Shown here one piece after another: positions 1-7,737 of a DNA stretch of 64,000 bases. Every line of letters starts with the position of its first letter. The stretch's first letter is position 1. The position numbers and the translations under genes are program-made. The DNA is from Leifsonia sp. C5G2 (GTDB lineage: Bacteria; Actinomycetota; Actinomycetes; Actinomycetales; Microbacteriaceae). The stretch is from the NCBI RefSeq assembly GCF_013359685.1, contig NZ_JABFMV010000006.1, positions 124,001 to 188,000 of the forward strand, given 5' to 3'. Under the pieces are notes generated by a model. It ran no database searches, was not told the origin of the DNA, and saw nothing but the letters and a program-made list of their open reading frames with translations.

Positions 1-1
1 C

Positions 2-730
2 GGTGCCGCCGCCCTGCTGGTCAGCGCCAGCCTCCTCGCGCCCGCCGTGGCGCAGCAGCAGGAGAGCGAGCGCAAGACCCAGGAGCTCTCCCAGGCCACC
101 GGGATGCGTCACGAGCAGCTGGGCGTCTACGGCTCCATCGTCCGCGAGCGCCTCGAGAAGGAGGCCAAGGACACTCTCTCCGCCGCACAGGCGACCGTCG
201 CCGCGAACCGGCAGAAGGCCGACGCGTCGGCCGCCACCACCGCCATCGCGGGCCTGAGCGGCTTCACCAAGCTCAGCGACGACAAGCTGCGCGACACGAT
301 CGACACCACCAAGGCGGCGTCGAACGCGCTGGCCAGCGCCGGCGCCGAGGCGGACCGCAAGGCCGCCGAGGCCGCCGCCGCGGCCGCAGCAGCAGCCGCC
401 GCCGCTGCCGCCGCCGCGAACACGCCGGACGGCGCGAAGTCGACCGCCGCCTCCCTGGCCTCCAGCCAGTACGGCTGGGGCGCGGACCAGTTCCAGTGCC
501 TCGACAAGCTGTGGACCCGCGAGTCCGGCTGGAACTACCAGGCCTCCAACTCCGGCAGCGGCGCGACCGGCATCCCGCAGGCACTCCCCGGCAGCAAGAT
601 GGCCTCGTTCGGTACCGACTGGGCGACCAACGCCACCACCCAGATCAAGTGGGGCCTCGACTACATCTCCCGTGGCTACGGAACGCCGTGCGCCGCGTGG
701 GGGCACTCCGAGTCGGTCAACTGGTACTGA
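2..730 (+). CDS. secreted transglycosylase-like protein (5' end missing)
   Basis: The start lies before the window. The frame is open from base 2 and opens with the hydrophobic end of a signal peptide (GAAALLVSASLLAPAVA), so the GTG at 47 is probably internal. The middle is charged and helical, followed by a run of about 20 alanines at 365-420. The last ~95 residues form a lysozyme-like domain seen in secreted actinobacterial muralytic proteins: WTRESGW carries the probable catalytic Glu, followed by ATGIPQALPGSKM, and two cysteines (FQCLDKLW and TPCAAW) could form a disulfide. It ends in a WY dipeptide. A paralogue with the same C-terminal domain lies at 50413-51120 on the other strand. Probable role: extracytoplasmic peptidoglycan cleavage or remodelling. 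The substrate is inferred from the family. Confidence 0.75.
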   Translation, partial: GAAALLVSASLLAPAVAQQQESERKTQELSQATGMRHEQLGVYGSIVRERLEKEAKDTLSAAQATVAANRQKADASAATTAIAGLSGFTKLSDDKLRDTIDTTKAASNALASAGAEADRKAAEAAAAAAAAAAAAAAAANTPDGAKSTAASLASSQYGWGADQFQCLDKLWTRESGWNYQASNSGSGATGIPQALPGSKMASFGTDWATNATTQIKWGLDYISRGYGTPCAAWGHSESVNWY

Positions 731-771
731 CCGGCACGACGGCGGCCCGCGGGGGCGCGGCCTGCCGCCGG

Positions 772-777
772 TAGACT
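772..777 (+). promoter_or_regulatory. -10 element TAGACT, leaderless start
   Basis: TAGACT ends 7 bases before the GTG at 785, the spacing expected if transcription begins at the start codon. No Shine-Dalgarno sequence is visible. Confidence 0.5.
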
Positions 778-784
778 CGCGCGG

Positions 785-1852
785 GTGAGCACCAGCACCG
801 ACCACGCCCCCGCCTCCCCCGTCATCCGCGGAGCCCACCTCGTCGGCAGCGTCACCCTGCCGGACGCCGAGTCGGTGCTCCGCACCGTGAGCGCCCACCT
901 CGGCGACCGGCTGCACCGCATCCCGGACGGCGAGGTGGGCGAGCGCTTCTACTGGGTGCAGTTCCAGACCGCGCGCCTCGACCGTATGGACGGGCTCACC
1001 CGCATCCCGGGCGAGCCGCGGCTGCTGCGCGGCGTCTTCGACGGCCGTCCGTTCCAGCTCGAACCCGGTGTCTCCGCCGACGAGCTGGTGTTCCCGGACC
1101 TCGGTTACGCCGAGGCCGCCCTCGACTCGTACGCCGTCTTCCGCCGGCTGCGCGACGAGGGCGCGATCGCGCCGGGGACCCGCTTCCAGGTCTCGCTGCC
1201 GACGCCCGCCGGCGTCGTCGGCCCGTTCATCGTCCCGGAGGACCGGGCCGCGTTCGAGCCCGCGTACGAGCGCGCCCTGTTCGGCGAGCTGCAGCGGATC
1301 GTCGACGGCATCCCGTACGAGGATCTGGCGATCCAGTGGGACACGGCGGTCGAGTTCGCGCTGCTCGAAGGCCGGATGCCGTCCTGGTTCGGCGACGACG
1401 TGCTCTCCGGCGTGCTGGAGCGCGCCGCCCGGCAGGCTGCCGCGGTCCCCGCCGGCGTCCAGGTGGGCTTTCACCTCTGCTACGGCGACGTGGAGGAGCA
1501 GCACTTCGTGCAGCCGGCCGACGCCGGGCATCTGGCGGCCGTGCTGCGCGGCATCCTGTCGGCATCCTCGCGGCCGGTGGACTGGGTCCACCTGCCCGTG
1601 CCGATCGAGCGCGACGACGCCGCCTACTTCGCGCCCCTCGCCGACGTCGAGCTCCCGGAAGGCACCGAGTTGTACCTCGGGCTGCTCCACCACGAGGACG
1701 GGGTCGAGGGCGCACGTCGCCGCGCCGCGGCCGCCGCCACGGCGGTGCCCGTGTTCGGCGTCGGCACCGAGTGCGGCTTCGGCCGCGGACCGAGCGAACG
1801 CACCGCGTCCCTGCTCGACCTCCACGCGGCGGTCGCCGAGGCCTGGCGATGA
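785..1852 (+). CDS. UROD/MetE-like superfamily protein
   Basis: This 355-residue cytoplasmic protein has the look of the C-terminal barrel of cobalamin-independent methionine synthase (MetE) standing alone. The visible support is a HxC pair (H230, C232 in GFHLCYGD) and a later cysteine (C330 in GTECGFGRG). These match the order and spacing of the MetE zinc ligands, where an HxC and a CG motif bind the catalytic zinc. The N-terminal motif RIPDGEVGER (about 45-54) is conserved in the stand-alone family as I remember it. The N-terminal half of MetE is absent, so methionine synthesis from methyl-tetrahydrofolate is not established; it may move methyl groups between other thiols and donors. The GTG start is chosen from an upstream TAGACT element. 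The stop overlaps the start of the next gene by four bases, which implies coupled translation. Confidence 0.6.
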   Translation: MSTSTDHAPASPVIRGAHLVGSVTLPDAESVLRTVSAHLGDRLHRIPDGEVGERFYWVQFQTARLDRMDGLTRIPGEPRLLRGVFDGRPFQLEPGVSADELVFPDLGYAEAALDSYAVFRRLRDEGAIAPGTRFQVSLPTPAGVVGPFIVPEDRAAFEPAYERALFGELQRIVDGIPYEDLAIQWDTAVEFALLEGRMPSWFGDDVLSGVLERAARQAAAVPAGVQVGFHLCYGDVEEQHFVQPADAGHLAAVLRGILSASSRPVDWVHLPVPIERDDAAYFAPLADVELPEGTELYLGLLHHEDGVEGARRRAAAAATAVPVFGVGTECGFGRGPSERTASLLDLHAAVAEAWR

Positions 1853-2202
1853 CGCTGCAGCTCGACGCCGAGGCCTTCGAGGCCCTCGTCACCGACGAGC
1901 TCGACCAGCTGCCGGACGAGATGGTCGACGGGCTGGACAACGTGGTGTTCGTGGTCGAGGACCGACCGGAGGACGGCTCGCTCGACCTGCTCGGACTGTA
2001 CGACGGCGTCGCGCTGACCGAGCGCGACAGCTACGGTTTCGGCGAGATGCCGGACCGCATCATCCTGTACCGCGAGCCCCTACTCGCGATCGCCGCCACC
2101 GAGGACGAGCTGCGCGACGAGATCCACATCACCCTGGTGCACGAGATCGCCCACTACTACGGCATCGACGACGAGCGGCTGCACGAGCTCGGCTGGGCCT
2201 GA
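1849..2202 (+). CDS. small zincin-type metallopeptidase family protein
   Basis: A 117-residue acidic protein with the zinc protease motif HEIAHYYG (HExxH) near residue 98, followed by a downstream acidic residue in the ERLHELGW tail. This matches the compact metallopeptidase family (COG3824/DUF1025 type) common in Actinobacteria. There is no signal peptide, so it acts in the cytoplasm. Substrates are unknown for the family. The ATG overlaps the stop of the MetE-like gene (ATGA), so the two form one transcriptional and translational unit. Whether they share a pathway is not evident. Confidence 0.75.
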   Translation: MTLQLDAEAFEALVTDELDQLPDEMVDGLDNVVFVVEDRPEDGSLDLLGLYDGVALTERDSYGFGEMPDRIILYREPLLAIAATEDELRDEIHITLVHEIAHYYGIDDERLHELGWA

Positions 2203-2258
2203 CCGCTCCCGCCGCCTACTGCCTTTCGGCATCGGGTCGGCCTCGTCATCCTGGCTGC

Positions 2259-5200
2259 ATGCCAGCACCGACTGCCTGCACCCGCGCCGCGGCGCTGCTC
2301 GCCGCCGGTGCCTTGCTGATCCCCGGTGCCGCCGCCCTCTCGACGGCGGTCGCCGCCGCACCGGCCGCCGCAGCGCCCGGGAGCCCCGGCGTGCCGTCGT
2401 CCCCGTCCATCGTCTACGACGAGGACTTCGAGAACGGTCCGGCCACCTCCCCGATCCTGCGGCTGAACCAGTACACCGGGGCGAGCGGGCAGACCTACAC
2501 CGCGGACCCGGCGTGGCTGACCGGCTGCAACGGCTGGGTCTCGGCGGCGGCGCAGTCCACGACCGCCGGTGAGCCGATCGCCGACTGCGGCAACCGCAGG
2601 GACCTGTGGAACCAGGTGCAGCAGACGTCGGTGGCCCTCGGGATGCTGCACGGTCAGACCGCGGCGGAGGCGGTGGACAACCACGCGATCTCGGCGCTCT
2701 CGCTCCAGCCCCTCGACGGGCAGAGCCTGGAACTGGCGACGACCGGCGGCGTCGCGCTGCCGACCTCCAGCCGCTTCCTCGCGTTCGGTGTGGATGTCGG
2801 CGCGAGCAATTGCCACCTCAACCATCCCCTGCTGCAGTTCTTCCTCGTCAACGAGGGCGGCCAGCAGTTCCCGGCGGGCTCGGAGATCGACGGCTGCTCG
2901 TCGCCCACGACGGTGACCGTCCCCCCACTCGGGACCTCGGGCGCGCAGACGTTCACGGTCGGCCAGTACACGACGAACGGGGCCGTGCTCTTCAGCGGGA
3001 GCTCGGTCGGCATCCGGATGGTCAACAACCAGCCCTCCGACTTCGGCAACGACCACGCCTTCGACGACATCCGGATCCTGGACGCGACGCCGCAGCTCGA
3101 CAAGGAGTTCGTCGGCGGCTGGGGACCGAGCGGCGGGACCGCCCGGCTCCGGTTCACGGTGACGAACACCTCGGAGCTCGGCTCCAAGCAGGGCTGGTCG
3201 TTCCGCGACGCCCTGCCCGACGGCATGACCGTCGCCTCCCCGTCGAACGCGTCGACGACCTGCCCGGGCGGAGCGCTGACCGCGTCCGGCGGCGAGGTCT
3301 CCCTGACCGGCGACCTGAGCGTCGGGATGGCCTCCTGCACGGCCGACGTGGAGGTCACCGCACCCCGGGGCGGCTACACCAACGGGCCCGACCGGGTGAT
3401 CGTGACGGGGCTGAACCCGCCCGGGTCGGCCTCGGTCACGTTCTCGCGGCCCGGGCTGGAGCTCACGAAGACCGCGGGCACCCCGGTCGACGTGAACCAG
3501 GACGGCCTGGTCGACGCGGGCGACACCATCCCGTACACGTTCGCGCTGCGCAACACCGGCGACGTGCCGCTGACCGGGGTCGCGGTCGACGATCCCCTGG
3601 TTCCGGGGCTGGACTGCCCGACCGTGCTCGCGGCCGGCGCGTCCGGCGACTGCGCCGCCGACTACACGATCACGCCGGCGGATGCGGCCGCCGGCACGGT
3701 CGTCAACACCGCGACCGCGACCGGAACGCCACCCGCGCCCGCCCCAGCGGCGGTGAGCCCGCCCGCGACGACCACCACGGCGGTGACGGCCGCCGCCCCC
3801 GGGATCGGCCTGCGCACCTCCGCCGACCCCCCGGGCGACCTCGTCGAGGGCGAGACGCTCACCTACAGCTTCGTGGTGGACGACACCGGCAACCTGCCCC
3901 TGCACGGCGTCGCGGTCGCCGTGCAGGCCTTCACCGGCAGCGGACCGCTGTCGCCGGTCGGCTGCCCGGCGACGGACGTGCCCGTCGGCGGGGAGATCGT
4001 CTGCACCGCGACCTACACAGTCACCCACGACGACCTGATCGCCGGGACGGTGGACCTGACCGCCACCGCCACCGGAACCCCCGCAGGCGTGGGCGCTGTA
4101 CCCGTGACGAGCGCTCCCTCGACGGTCGGGCTGCCGACGCCGGCCGCGCCCGCCCTGACCGCCACGAAGACGGCGAGCCCGCTGGTCGTCCACGCCGCCG
4201 GCGACACGATCGCCTACACGGTCGCCGTCGAGAACGACGGCAACCTGATCGTGGACGGGCTCGCCATCGACGAGACCGGCTTCACCGGCAGCGGAGCAGT
4301 CCCGGCGTTCGACTGCGCCCAGACCCGGCTCGTGCCGGGACAGCGCACCACCTGCTCGGCCGTGTACACGGCGACACAGGAGGATGTGGACCGCGGCAGC
4401 ATCCAGAACACCGCTACGGCGACCGGCTCGACAGCGGGCGACGCTCCGGTGACCAGCCCGCCGACCGCGGTCACCGTGACCGCGGACGCCACGGCGTCCC
4501 TCACCGTCTCGAAGTCGGCTTCGGCTGCGACGATCGCCGCGGCGGGACAGGTCGTGCGCTACGACTTCGCGGTGCGCAACACGGGCGGGCTCACTCTGCA
4601 CGGGCTCGCCGTCGACGACGCTCCTGTCGCGCCCGCAGGCACCCTCGACGCGGCGCCGGCCTGCCCGGAGACGACCCTTCCACCGGACCGCACGGTCACC
4701 TGCACGGCGACGTACACGGTGACGCAGGCCGACATCGACCACGGCACGCTCGCCGACACGGCGACCGCGACGGCGTCCGACCCGGCGGGTGCGAGCGTCG
4801 TCTCGGACGCCGACACCCTGTCCGTCCCCGTCGTCGCCGTCTCGCGGCTCACCGTCGACAAGACGGCGGACGCCGCCTCGATCGCGCACGCGGGACAGGA
4901 GATCGGCTACACCTTCGCCGTCACGAACACCGGTGCGACCACCGTGAACGGCGTCGCCGTCACGGATACGCCGGTCGCGCCCGCGGGGCCGCTCGACACC
5001 GCCCCGCAGTGCAATGTGACGACGCTGGCGCCCGGAGACACAGCGGTGTGCGCTGCGGGCTATCGGGTCACGCAGGCCGACATCGACCACGGCAGCCTCG
5101 CCGACACGGCCACCGCCTCGGGTACCGACGCGCACGGCGACCCGGTCGTCTCGTCGCCGGACGGGCTTCGACTCGAATCGACGGCGGTCGCCGCGCTCGC

Positions 5201-6023
5201 GCTCGCGCCGCAGGCCGTCCCGTCGAGCGCGACCGCCGGAGAGGCCGTGCCGCTGAGCTTCGTCGCGACGAACACGGGCGCGGTCACCGTCGCCGACGTG
5301 GTGCTGGTCGACGACCGAGGCGGCGAGGTCTCGTGCGACCCGGCGACGCTGGCACCGGGCGAGAGCGCGACCTGCCGGATCGCGCCGACGGTCACGCAGG
5401 ACGAGTTGGACGTGGGTGAGCTGTCGGTCACCGCGACCGCCGAGGGGACGACTCCCGCCGGCGTCTCCGTCCGGTCGCTCCCGGTGACCGAGACGGTCAC
5501 GGTGACCGGGCAGGTCGCGAGCCTCTCGCTCGCCAAGACCGCGTCGGAGTCGAGCGTGGCGCTCGGCGGGACGATCGCCTACCGGTTCACCGTCGGCAAT
5601 ACAGGGACCATCACCCTGACGAGAGTGACGGTCACCGACACGCAGGCGGCCCCGGCCGGGCCGCTGACGGCGGCCCCCGTCTGCGCCGCCACCCGACTCG
5701 CACCCGGCGAGACGACGACGTGCACGGCCTCCTACCTCCCGACCGCGGCCGACCTGGCCCACGGCACGGTCACCGACACAGCGGTCGCGCACGCCGAGAC
5801 CACGCTCGGCGATCCGGTGTCGTCGGAGGCGGCATCCCTCACGGTCACGGTGACCGCACCGGCGGGCGCATCCGGGACGGGCTCGGGCTCAGGTTCCGGC
5901 TCGGGCGTGGCCGGCGGTCTGGCGTCGACGGGAAGCGACCTATGGCCGCCGGTGCTCGTCGTGCTGGTGCTGCTGACCGCGGGCGCCGCCCTCCGGCGCC
6001 GCGCCCGGCATCACCGGGCGTGA
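2259..6023 (+). CDS. DUF11-repeat cell-wall-anchored surface protein (LASTG)
   Basis: A 1254-residue exported protein. It has a signal peptide (alanine-rich segment ending near residue 38) and a unique N-terminal domain (about 45-280) with several cysteines and a FDDIRILD motif typical of jelly-roll domains. About eight DUF11-type Ig-like repeats of roughly 110-120 residues follow, each with a YxFxVxNTG core. A Ser-Gly linker, the sorting motif LASTG, a hydrophobic helix and a basic tail (RRRARHHRA) complete it. LAxTG motifs are substrates of actinobacterial class E sortases, so the protein is probably linked covalently to the wall as a stalk or adhesin. The ATG start is supported by the signal peptide and a CATCCT element 6 bases upstream. 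No sortase gene lies in the window. Confidence 0.85.
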   Translation: MPAPTACTRAAALLAAGALLIPGAAALSTAVAAAPAAAAPGSPGVPSSPSIVYDEDFENGPATSPILRLNQYTGASGQTYTADPAWLTGCNGWVSAAAQSTTAGEPIADCGNRRDLWNQVQQTSVALGMLHGQTAAEAVDNHAISALSLQPLDGQSLELATTGGVALPTSSRFLAFGVDVGASNCHLNHPLLQFFLVNEGGQQFPAGSEIDGCSSPTTVTVPPLGTSGAQTFTVGQYTTNGAVLFSGSSVGIRMVNNQPSDFGNDHAFDDIRILDATPQLDKEFVGGWGPSGGTARLRFTVTNTSELGSKQGWSFRDALPDGMTVASPSNASTTCPGGALTASGGEVSLTGDLSVGMASCTADVEVTAPRGGYTNGPDRVIVTGLNPPGSASVTFSRPGLELTKTAGTPVDVNQDGLVDAGDTIPYTFALRNTGDVPLTGVAVDDPLVPGLDCPTVLAAGASGDCAADYTITPADAAAGTVVNTATATGTPPAPAPAAVSPPATTTTAVTAAAPGIGLRTSADPPGDLVEGETLTYSFVVDDTGNLPLHGVAVAVQAFTGSGPLSPVGCPATDVPVGGEIVCTATYTVTHDDLIAGTVDLTATATGTPAGVGAVPVTSAPSTVGLPTPAAPALTATKTASPLVVHAAGDTIAYTVAVENDGNLIVDGLAIDETGFTGSGAVPAFDCAQTRLVPGQRTTCSAVYTATQEDVDRGSIQNTATATGSTAGDAPVTSPPTAVTVTADATASLTVSKSASAATIAAAGQVVRYDFAVRNTGGLTLHGLAVDDAPVAPAGTLDAAPACPETTLPPDRTVTCTATYTVTQADIDHGTLADTATATASDPAGASVVSDADTLSVPVVAVSRLTVDKTADAASIAHAGQEIGYTFAVTNTGATTVNGVAVTDTPVAPAGPLDTAPQCNVTTLAPGDTAVCAAGYRVTQADIDHGSLADTATASGTDAHGDPVVSSPDGLRLESTAVAALALAPQAVPSSATAGEAVPLSFVATNTGAVTVADVVLVDDRGGEVSCDPATLAPGESATCRIAPTVTQDELDVGELSVTATAEGTTPAGVSVRSLPVTETVTVTGQVASLSLAKTASESSVALGGTIAYRFTVGNTGTITLTRVTVTDTQAAPAGPLTAAPVCAATRLAPGETTTCTASYLPTAADLAHGTVTDTAVAHAETTLGDPVSSEAASLTVTVTAPAGASGTGSGSGSGSGVAGGLASTGSDLWPPVLVVLVLLTAGAALRRRARHHRA

Positions 6024-6031
6024 ACGCCCGG
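6014..6031. terminator. hairpin between convergent genes
   Basis: Inverted arms CCGGGCG and CGCCCGG around a TGAA loop overlap the stop codon of the surface protein, and a second short hairpin follows. There is no T-run, so termination is only suggested by position. Confidence 0.3.
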
Positions 6032-6045
6032 CGGGTTCGCCGGCC

Positions 6046-6324
6046 TCAGGCGCCGTAGCCGAAGATCGACTCGTCCTCCTTGTCGGCCTCCACCGGGTCG
6101 GAGTCGGGCTGGTCGAAGTGGTAGGTCACCAGACGCTCGCCGTTCGCCTCGCGCTCCTCGCCCTTCACGTACCAGAAGGTGGACTCGAGGCCCTCGACCG
6201 CGGCGATCACGCCGATCCGCTCATCCACCTTCCCGTCCACCAGGAAACGGCGGTCGGTCTGCCCTGCGAGCGGGCCGTCGGCGTACTCGACGATGTATTC
6301 GGGATCCTGTCGTGCGTCGGTCAT
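6046..6324 (-). CDS. small acidic hypothetical protein
   Basis: A 92-residue, strongly acidic protein (MTDARQDPEYIVEYADGPLA start) ending DESIFGYGA. I do not recognise a named family. It has no signal peptide or membrane segment. The ATG overlaps the stop codon of the P-loop gene by four bases (TCAT on the plus strand), which makes it the last gene of the ykoEDC-led minus-strand run. The composition (many Asp/Glu, a YHFDQPDSD segment) suggests a small soluble beta protein. Function unknown. Confidence 0.65.
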   Translation of the reverse strand: MTDARQDPEYIVEYADGPLAGQTDRRFLVDGKVDERIGVIAAVEGLESTFWYVKGEEREANGERLVTYHFDQPDSDPVEADKEDESIFGYGA

Positions 6325-6974
6325 GACTCCACCGTAGTCCCCGAAACGGGATCGGTGAGGTCGCCGACCCGAGCGGTGCGCGGCGCGGTCGGCGTCAGGT
6401 CGAGTCCGGTGACGTCCAGGACGAGCGCGGCCGACGCCACCGGGTCCTCTCGCGCCACGAAGCGGTCGAACTCGGCCTGCCACCGGTCCCACTGCGCGGC
6501 GAAGGTGGCGCCGTCGCGGGCCAGCGCCCGACGCTTCCGCAGCGCGTCGTCCGCGTGCAGCCACACCGTGAGGTCGGCGAGGGCGGCATTCCGCCGGGAG
6601 AGCGTGCCGCATCCCTCCACGATGAGCGGCTCGGTCCCTGTGATCTGGACGCGTCCCGCCGGCCGCTCGTTCGCCCAGTCCCAGCGCTGCCAGCTGCCGG
6701 AGCCGTGTGCGCGGAGCGGCGCGAGCAGGTCGCGGCCGACCGCGTCGCTTCCGGCATCGAGGCCGTCCCAGCCCGGGTAGAGGTCGTCCATCCGGACCAG
6801 GCGCGGGGCGCCCTCCGCAGGCCAGTCGGCGAGCAGCAGGTCGGCGAGGGAGCTCTTGCCCGCCCCGCTCGGCCCGTCGATCAGGACGACCGGCGTGCGG
6901 CCGGCGCGCGACGCGGTCGCCACGGCCCGGGACAGCGCGTCGGCGAGCGGTGCGAGGTCAGCTGAGGGGCGCAT
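6321..6974 (-). CDS. P-loop ATPase, uridine-kinase-like
   Basis: A 217-residue protein with a Walker A loop GPSGAGKSS near residue 31 and a downstream DDLYPGWDGL segment resembling the substrate-binding start of uridine/phosphoribulokinase-like enzymes. It probably phosphorylates a small molecule in the cytoplasm; the substrate cannot be read from the sequence. The ATG lies inside the 3' end of ykoC (17-base overlap), so it is co-transcribed with the thiamine-type transporter. A role in vitamin or nucleoside salvage is possible but only inferred from that context. The start could be moved a few codons because of the overlap. Confidence 0.6.
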   Translation of the reverse strand: MRPSADLAPLADALSRAVATASRAGRTPVVLIDGPSGAGKSSLADLLLADWPAEGAPRLVRMDDLYPGWDGLDAGSDAVGRDLLAPLRAHGSGSWQRWDWANERPAGRVQITGTEPLIVEGCGTLSRRNAALADLTVWLHADDALRKRRALARDGATFAAQWDRWQAEFDRFVAREDPVASAALVLDVTGLDLTPTAPRTARVGDLTDPVSGTTVES

Positions 6975-7737
6975 TCCAGCTCCCGGTGGCGACGGCGGCG
7001 GCGATCGCGGCGCCCGCGACCAGGATCGCAACCGCGAGGGCGGCCCAGTCGCGGGCGCGGAAGACGGAGGGCCGGGCCCAGGTGCGACGGACCTGCGCAC
7101 CGAAGCCGCGCGCCTCCATCGCGGTCGCCAGCTTCGTCCCCCGGCGGAGCGACAGCACGAACAGCGCGAACGACTGCCCGAGGAAGCGCCGGAACGCGCC
7201 GGACTCGGCCACGCCGCGCGCGCGGCGGGCGAGGGTGAGGGCACGCCAGTCCTCAGCGAACAGCCCGACCAGGCGGAGGCCGGCCAGCGCGCCGAGCACG
7301 AACCGGGCCGGGAGGCGCAGCAGCTGCGCCAGGCCGTCCGCGAGCTCGGTCGGGTCGATGGTGATGAACAGCAGCACCGCGGGCAGTCCGATGGCGAGGA
7401 CGCGGAGCATGGTGGCCAGGGCGAGCGCAGCCGAGCCGTCGCTGACCTCCACGAACCACCACTGCACGTACACGGTGCCCGAGGTGCGGCCGTAAAGCAG
7501 TGTGGTCAGGCCCGCCAGCGGCGCGGCGATCAGCACCGGTGCCGTCCGGGTGAGGACGGTGCGGAGCGGGAGGCGCGCGAAGGCGAGCAGCGCGACCTCC
7601 AGCACGAGCGCGACGCCGGCCGAGACCGGGTCGATCGAGAGCAGCAGGGCGACCGTCACGATGAGGGCGGCGCCCAGCTTGGCGACCGGGTTGAGGGTCG
7701 CGAGCGGGCCGGTGCGCAGCGGCTGGATGAGCGTCAC
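6958..7737 (-). CDS. ykoC: ECF transporter T component, YkoC type
   Basis: A 259-residue membrane protein with about five to six hydrophobic segments and the cytoplasmic coupling region of ECF T-proteins. The short arginine-rich helices GLFAEDWRALTLARRARG and ATAMEARGFG match the two conserved Ala-Arg-Gly type motifs that contact the ATPases. It couples the ATPase to the substrate-binding S component. The GTG start overlaps the ykoD stop (GTGA), so translation is coupled. The order S-ATPase-T under a TPP riboswitch is the YkoEDC arrangement, which is predicted to import thiamine precursors such as hydroxymethylpyrimidine. Confidence 0.85.
   Translation of the reverse strand: MTLIQPLRTGPLATLNPVAKLGAALIVTVALLLSIDPVSAGVALVLEVALLAFARLPLRTVLTRTAPVLIAAPLAGLTTLLYGRTSGTVYVQWWFVEVSDGSAALALATMLRVLAIGLPAVLLFITIDPTELADGLAQLLRLPARFVLGALAGLRLVGLFAEDWRALTLARRARGVAESGAFRRFLGQSFALFVLSLRRGTKLATAMEARGFGAQVRRTWARPSVFRARDWAALAVAILVAGAAIAAAVATGSWNAPLS

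Noticed and set aside
1068-2258. Upstream extension of the DUF11 frame
   Set aside because: Overlaps the MetE-like and zincin genes in another frame; the signal peptide fixes the start at 2259.
2157-5792. A 1211-codon open frame on the strand opposite the DUF11 gene
   Set aside because: It is the codon-bias shadow of the DUF11 gene: Arg/Gly/Ala-rich, no domain, no start signal.
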